From contig NZ_JANUSD010000007.1 of the NCBI RefSeq assembly GCF_024793945.1, positions 62,001 through 126,000 of the forward strand: a stretch of 64,000 nucleotides of DNA, written 5' to 3'. Origin of the DNA: Emticicia fluvialis. Lineage in GTDB: Bacteria > Bacteroidota > Bacteroidia > Cytophagales > Spirosomataceae. The position numbers and the translations under genes are program-made. This document shows, piece by piece, positions 60,854 through 64,000 of this stretch. Position 1 is the stretch's first letter, and every line of letters starts with the position of its first letter. The notes under the pieces were generated by a model. That model made no database searches, was not told where the DNA came from, and saw only the letters and a program-made list of their open reading frames with translations.

Positions 60854-60861
60854 CAAAGGTA
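60854..60861 (-). promoter_or_regulatory. possible internal -7 box before kdgK
   Basis: TACCTTTG on the minus strand, in the 66-bp gap between uxuA and kdgK. No proper -33 element was found, so it may be chance. Confidence 0.3.
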
Positions 60862-60868
60862 AGCAATA

Positions 60869-62065
60869 TTAGCTACTGAACGAAGAACGAATAATTCCTA
60901 ATTCAAGGCCTCTTAACTCAGCCAGGCCACGCAAACGGCCAATGGCAGTATAGCCGGGGTTGGTGCGCTTAGCTGCGTTCAGGTCGTCAAGCATTTTATG
61001 GCCGTGGTCAGGTCTGAATGGCAGCCTTATGTCTTGTCTGCCCTCATCTATTCTTCTTTTTTGCTCGGTAAGCAGGGCTTTCATTACTCCATACATATCA
61101 ACATCACCAGCCAGGTGGTCAGCTTCATGGAAGTTCCCTTCGGCATCCCGTTTGGTTGCTCGCAGATGGATAAAGTTTACTCTGTTACCCAATCTTTCTA
61201 CCATACCCACCAGGTCGTTATCGGCTCTTACGCCATAGCTGCCTGTACAAAAACACAAGCCATTGTATTTGCTCTCGGCTGCTGCCAACAGTTGTTTAGC
61301 GTCAGCTTCAGTACTCACCACACGTGGTAAACCTAAAATCGGATACGGAGGGTCGTCCGGGTGAATAGATAATAAGACACCGTTTTCTTCGGCCACCGGA
61401 GTAATGGCCTGAATAAAGCTATACAGATTCTTGCGGAGTTCTGCCTCGCCCACATACTTGTAGGTATCAAGTGTATCGCGGAAAGCATCAATCGTGAAGC
61501 TTTCTTCACTGCCCGGCAGCCCGGCTATGATATTTCTGGTAAGCCGATGAATGTCAGTATCGCCGGCTTTATCAAACCATTCTTTGGCTTTTTGCAGCTG
61601 ATTCTCTGAATAAGACTGTTCGGCATTGGGTCTTTTAAGGATATACACCTCAAAAGCGCAGAACTCGGTCATGTCAAACCTCAGGGCTGTTGAGCCGTCG
61701 GGCATCGGGAAGTCGAGGTCGGTGCGGGTCCAATCCAGTATCGGCATGAAATTGTAGCAAACCGTATCAATGCCGCAAGCGGCCAGATTAGCAAGGCTCT
61801 CTTTGTAGTTTTCGATATACTGTTTGTAATTGCCGGAAGCCTTCTTGATATCTTCATGCACAGGTACGCTTTCTACCACCGACCACGTAAGCCCATGTTT
61901 TTCTATTTCTGTTTTTCGGATTTCAATTTCAGATTTTGTCCAGACTTGTCCGTTAGGAATATGATGCAGAGCAGATACGATTCCCGTTGCTCCTGCCTGT
62001 TTCACATCTGACAAACTCACGGGGTCATTTGGGCCGAACCAACGCCAGGTTTGCTCAAGAGCCAT
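60869..62065 (-). CDS. uxuA: mannonate dehydratase
   Basis: A 398-residue enzyme that dehydrates D-mannonate to 2-keto-3-deoxygluconate in hexuronate breakdown. It is a TIM-barrel metalloenzyme. Supporting sequence: EQTWRWFGPNDPVSLSDVKQAGATGIV at the start (key residues WRWFGPxDP), CYNFMPILDWTRTDL, SIHPDDPPYPILGLPRVVS, and RPDHGHKMLDD near the end. The length is normal for UxuA. It heads the uxuA-kdgK-eda operon and has a strong promoter. Mannonate oxidoreductase (uxuB) and uronate isomerase (uxaC) are not in the window. Confidence 0.96.
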   Translation of the reverse strand: MALEQTWRWFGPNDPVSLSDVKQAGATGIVSALHHIPNGQVWTKSEIEIRKTEIEKHGLTWSVVESVPVHEDIKKASGNYKQYIENYKESLANLAACGIDTVCYNFMPILDWTRTDLDFPMPDGSTALRFDMTEFCAFEVYILKRPNAEQSYSENQLQKAKEWFDKAGDTDIHRLTRNIIAGLPGSEESFTIDAFRDTLDTYKYVGEAELRKNLYSFIQAITPVAEENGVLLSIHPDDPPYPILGLPRVVSTEADAKQLLAAAESKYNGLCFCTGSYGVRADNDLVGMVERLGNRVNFIHLRATKRDAEGNFHEADHLAGDVDMYGVMKALLTEQKRRIDEGRQDIRLPFRPDHGHKMLDDLNAAKRTNPGYTAIGRLRGLAELRGLELGIIRSSFSS

Positions 62066-62092
62066 AAGATTAAAGGTTGAAATGGTAAGCTA

Positions 62093-62124
62093 CAAAATTA
62101 TGTTTTAGGGGCGGAGTCTTCAAA
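62093..62124 (-). promoter_or_regulatory. promoter of the uxuA-kdgK-eda operon
   Basis: On the minus strand TTTG, a 20-nt spacer and TAATTTTG match the consensus. It lies 28 nt before the uxuA start. Confidence 0.65.
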
Positions 62125-62266
62125 TAATATTTTGATAAAAATAAGTACTTTTTTGACGGCAATAAAAACTGACGTGATTGAACACCCGGCCATTTTTAAA
62201 CAAAATAAATATGAAATATGATTTTATAAAGAAATTTAAAATTTTTAAACTTTTTTTTGGCGAGGA

Positions 62267-62298
62267 TTTGGATAATTAAAAACAAACCTGCACCTTTG
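62267..62298 (+). promoter_or_regulatory. promoter of tRNA-Val
   Basis: TTTG (62267-62270), a 20-nt spacer and CACCTTTG (62291-62298) followed by CA. The first -7 base is C instead of T, but the rest equals the boxes of rpsA and rpsL. The tRNA starts 26 nt later. Confidence 0.6.
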
Positions 62299-62323
62299 CA
62301 GTCCCAAATCACAACGGGGATAT

Positions 62324-62401
62324 GGGAGTTTAGCTCAGCTGGTTCAGAGCATCTGCCTTACAAGCAGAGGGTCACAGGTTCGAATCCTGTAACTCCCACC
62401 A
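62324..62401 (+). tRNA. tRNA-Val (anticodon UAC)
   Basis: A complete cloverleaf: acceptor GGGAGTT pairs with AACTCCC (62391-62397), D-arm GCTC...GAGC, anticodon stem TCTGC/GCAGA with loop CTTACAA (anticodon TAC at 62359-62361), and T-arm ACAGG-TTCGAAT-CCTGT. The discriminator is A and the CCA end is encoded. It would read GUA and probably other valine codons. Confidence 0.96.
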
Positions 62402-62403
62402 AA

Positions 62404-62440
62404 AAAGGTCTGGAAGCATCGCATTTCCGGACCTTTTTTT
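62404..62440 (+). terminator. terminator of tRNA-Val
   Basis: AAAGGTCTGGAA pairs with TTCCGGACCTTT (one G-T pair) around an 8- to 9-nt loop and is followed by a run of T, directly after the encoded CCA. Confidence 0.88.
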
Positions 62441-62617
62441 TGCTCCATTCTCCCCGGCTTGTTGCTCAAATGCCGGTTTTTAAGTTTACTCTCCACCCTC
62501 ACCTGTATATCTTGGCGGTATCATCAGCATTGCCTCAATACTTTTATAGATACGTCATTCGCACAATCAGAAATAAAATTTTAATTTAGCGGGATATAAC
62601 CAACTGACACCAGCCCG

Positions 62618-64000
62618 ATGAGTAAACAAAAAGTAGCAGCCGAAGAACCCCTGGAAAAGCAATTGTGGAAAGCTGCAGACAAACTCCGTAAAAACATTGA
62701 TGCCGCCGAATATAAACACGTAGTTTTAGGGCTTATATTTTTAAAGTATATTTCTGATGCTTTTGAAGAGCGGTATGCCGTGCTGAAAGCCGAAGAAGCA
62801 GAGGGCGCAGACCCCGAAGACCGCGACGAATACAGTTCGGAAAACATATTTTTTGTGCCGCAGGAGTCGCGCTGGAGTAATTTACAGGCCAATGCCAAAC
62901 AGCCGGAAATTGGCAAAATGGTAGATAACGCGATGGATGTGATTGAAAAAGAAAATCCGTCGCTGAAAGGCGTTTTACCCAGGGTATATGCCCGGCAAAA
63001 CCTGGACCCCACCAGCCTGGGCGAACTCATTGACCTGGTGAGCAACATTGCTCTGGGCGATGCCAAAGCCCGAAGCGCCGATGTGCTGGGCCATGTTTTT
63101 GAGTATTTTCTGGGTGAATTTGCACTGGCCGAGGGCAAAAAGGGTGGGCAGTTTTACACCCCGCGTAGTGTGGTAGAGCTGCTGGTTGAAATGTTGGAAC
63201 CCTACAAAGGCCGCGTGTTCGACCCCTGCTGTGGCTCTGGCGGTATGTTTGTGCATTCTGAAAAATTTGTAACCGAGCATCAGGGGCGCATCAACGATAT
63301 CTCTATATACGGGCAGGAAAGCAACCAGACCACCTGGCGGCTGGCTAAAATGAACCTGGCCATCAGGGGTATTGACAGCTCGCAGGTACAATGGAACAAC
63401 GAAGGCTCGTTTCTGAACGACGCCCACAAAGACCTGAAGGCCGATTATATCATTGCCAACCCGCCTTTTAATGTGAGCGACTGGGGCGGCGAACAGCTAC
63501 GTACCGACGGCCGCTGGCAGTATGGCACCCCGCCCACAGGCAATGCCAACTTTGCCTGGATGCAGCATTTTTTATACCACCTGGCGCCAAGCGGGCAGGC
63601 AGGGGTTGTGCTGGCCAAAGGCGCGCTGACCTCTAAAACATCAGGCGAGGGAGACATCCGCAAAACATTAATTGAAAAAGGCTTCATTGACTGCATCGTA
63701 AACCTGCCGGCCAAGTTGTTTCTGAACACCCAGATACCCGCCGCGCTGTGGTTTATGAGCCGCAACCGCAAAAACGGCAAGTACCGCGACCGCAGCCAAG
63801 AGATACTGTTTATTGATGCCCGCAACCTGGGGTACCTCATTAACCGCCGCACCCGTGAGCTATCTGCCGACGATATACAGAAAATAACTGCTACCTACCA
63901 CAACTGGCGTAACCCCGGCGGTAATTATGAAGACATACCCGGTTTTTGTGCCGCTGCCCCCCTTAGCAAAGTGGCCGAGCTGGACTACGTGCTGACACCC
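62618..64000 (+). CDS. hsdM: type I restriction-modification DNA methyltransferase subunit HsdM (partial, 3' end outside window)
   Basis: An open frame of 461 codons beginning MSKQKVAAEEPLEKQLW and running off the window. The N-terminal helical domain (KLRKNIDAAEYKHVVLGLIFLKYIS) is that of HsdM. The SAM-binding motif I is VFDPCCGSGGMFVHSEKF (Asp202) and the catalytic motif IV NPPF starts at residue 281, the pattern of N6-adenine methyltransferases. The C-terminal end reached here, LSKVAELDYVLTP, is about 50-60 residues short of normal HsdM length. HsdS and HsdR should follow beyond the window. G+C is somewhat higher than in neighbouring genes, and the position just behind a tRNA suggests a genomic island. 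Confidence 0.95.
   Translation, partial: MSKQKVAAEEPLEKQLWKAADKLRKNIDAAEYKHVVLGLIFLKYISDAFEERYAVLKAEEAEGADPEDRDEYSSENIFFVPQESRWSNLQANAKQPEIGKMVDNAMDVIEKENPSLKGVLPRVYARQNLDPTSLGELIDLVSNIALGDAKARSADVLGHVFEYFLGEFALAEGKKGGQFYTPRSVVELLVEMLEPYKGRVFDPCCGSGGMFVHSEKFVTEHQGRINDISIYGQESNQTTWRLAKMNLAIRGIDSSQVQWNNEGSFLNDAHKDLKADYIIANPPFNVSDWGGEQLRTDGRWQYGTPPTGNANFAWMQHFLYHLAPSGQAGVVLAKGALTSKTSGEGDIRKTLIEKGFIDCIVNLPAKLFLNTQIPAALWFMSRNRKNGKYRDRSQEILFIDARNLGYLINRRTRELSADDIQKITATYHNWRNPGGNYEDIPGFCAAAPLSKVAELDYVLTP

Noticed and set aside
62581..63852. Three minus-strand frames of 135-185 codons across hsdM
   Set aside because: The plus strand encodes HsdM with intact motifs I and IV and no stop up to the window end; the minus frames are shadows.
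1..64000. CRISPR array, insertion sequence, prophage or rRNA operon
   Set aside because: No regularly spaced direct repeats, transposase, phage structural gene or rRNA sequence was seen on either strand.

Overview
The window looks like chromosomal DNA of a free-living Bacteroidota bacterium, most likely Cytophagales or a close relative. This rests on the moderate G+C, the near absence of Shine-Dalgarno sequences, repeated promoter boxes of the form TAnnTTTG (several with TTTG 19-20 nt upstream), and Bacteroidota families such as DUF2480, DUF6952-like and the PVC-type dehydrogenase/cytochrome c fusion. Most of the window is ordinary core genome, punctuated by small accessory modules.

Layout. 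1-4 kb: gcvT, then a DUF433/DUF5615 toxin-antitoxin pair whose toxin is cut by an amber codon, then metG. 4.4-5.7 kb: peroxiredoxin, thioredoxin-like and DUF6952-like operon. 5.8-12 kb: fadD, rpsA and a secreted S9 peptidase. 12.2-15.9 kb: a tight minus-strand operon of carrier protein, cytochrome P450, MBOAT acyltransferase and membrane-anchored SGNH protein, resembling a dlt system with a P450 where the ligase would be. 16-17 kb: rpsL-rpsG without fusA. 17.4-26.6 kb: ThuA protein, a 1052-residue SGNH/propeller/HEAT/cytochrome c protein, a DPP IV-like peptidase, a DUF1080 protein and an oxidoreductase-MaoC fusion. 26.8-37.9 kb: moxR, prmC, ribD, proC, a C-terminal processing protease, an M28 peptidase, a MazG-like protein, DUF2480 and gltX. 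37.9-42 kb: a membrane protein, a Cys-rich CWC protein beside a LOV-like PAS protein, and mutS2. 42-43 kb: an A+T-rich two-gene unit encoding a probable R-S-E mono-ADP-ribosyltransferase and an unknown partner, behind lysS. 44.9-49.3 kb: SPFH protein with an Arc-like small protein, a Uma2 nuclease, asnS and a lone nuoH. 49.3-54.2 kb: a MacAB-like efflux operon with its own LytS/LytTR-type two-component system. 54.4-58.8 kb: a lipoprotein, recX with an MsbA-like exporter, and a MATE pump. 59-62 kb: eda-kdgK-uxuA for hexuronate breakdown. 62.3-64 kb: tRNA-Val(UAC), then an hsdM gene that runs off the window.

How the genes fit together. Secreted peptidases, DUF1080, ThuA and the cytochrome-linked dehydrogenase suit a polymer-degrading lifestyle, with uxuA-kdgK-eda feeding uronates into the Entner-Doudoroff route. 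The most noteworthy items are the dlt-like P450 cassette, the ADP-ribosyltransferase pair, the broken DUF5615 toxin, two loci carrying matched pairs of short palindromes, and the restriction-modification gene beside a tRNA. No rRNA, CRISPR array, insertion sequence or prophage was seen.
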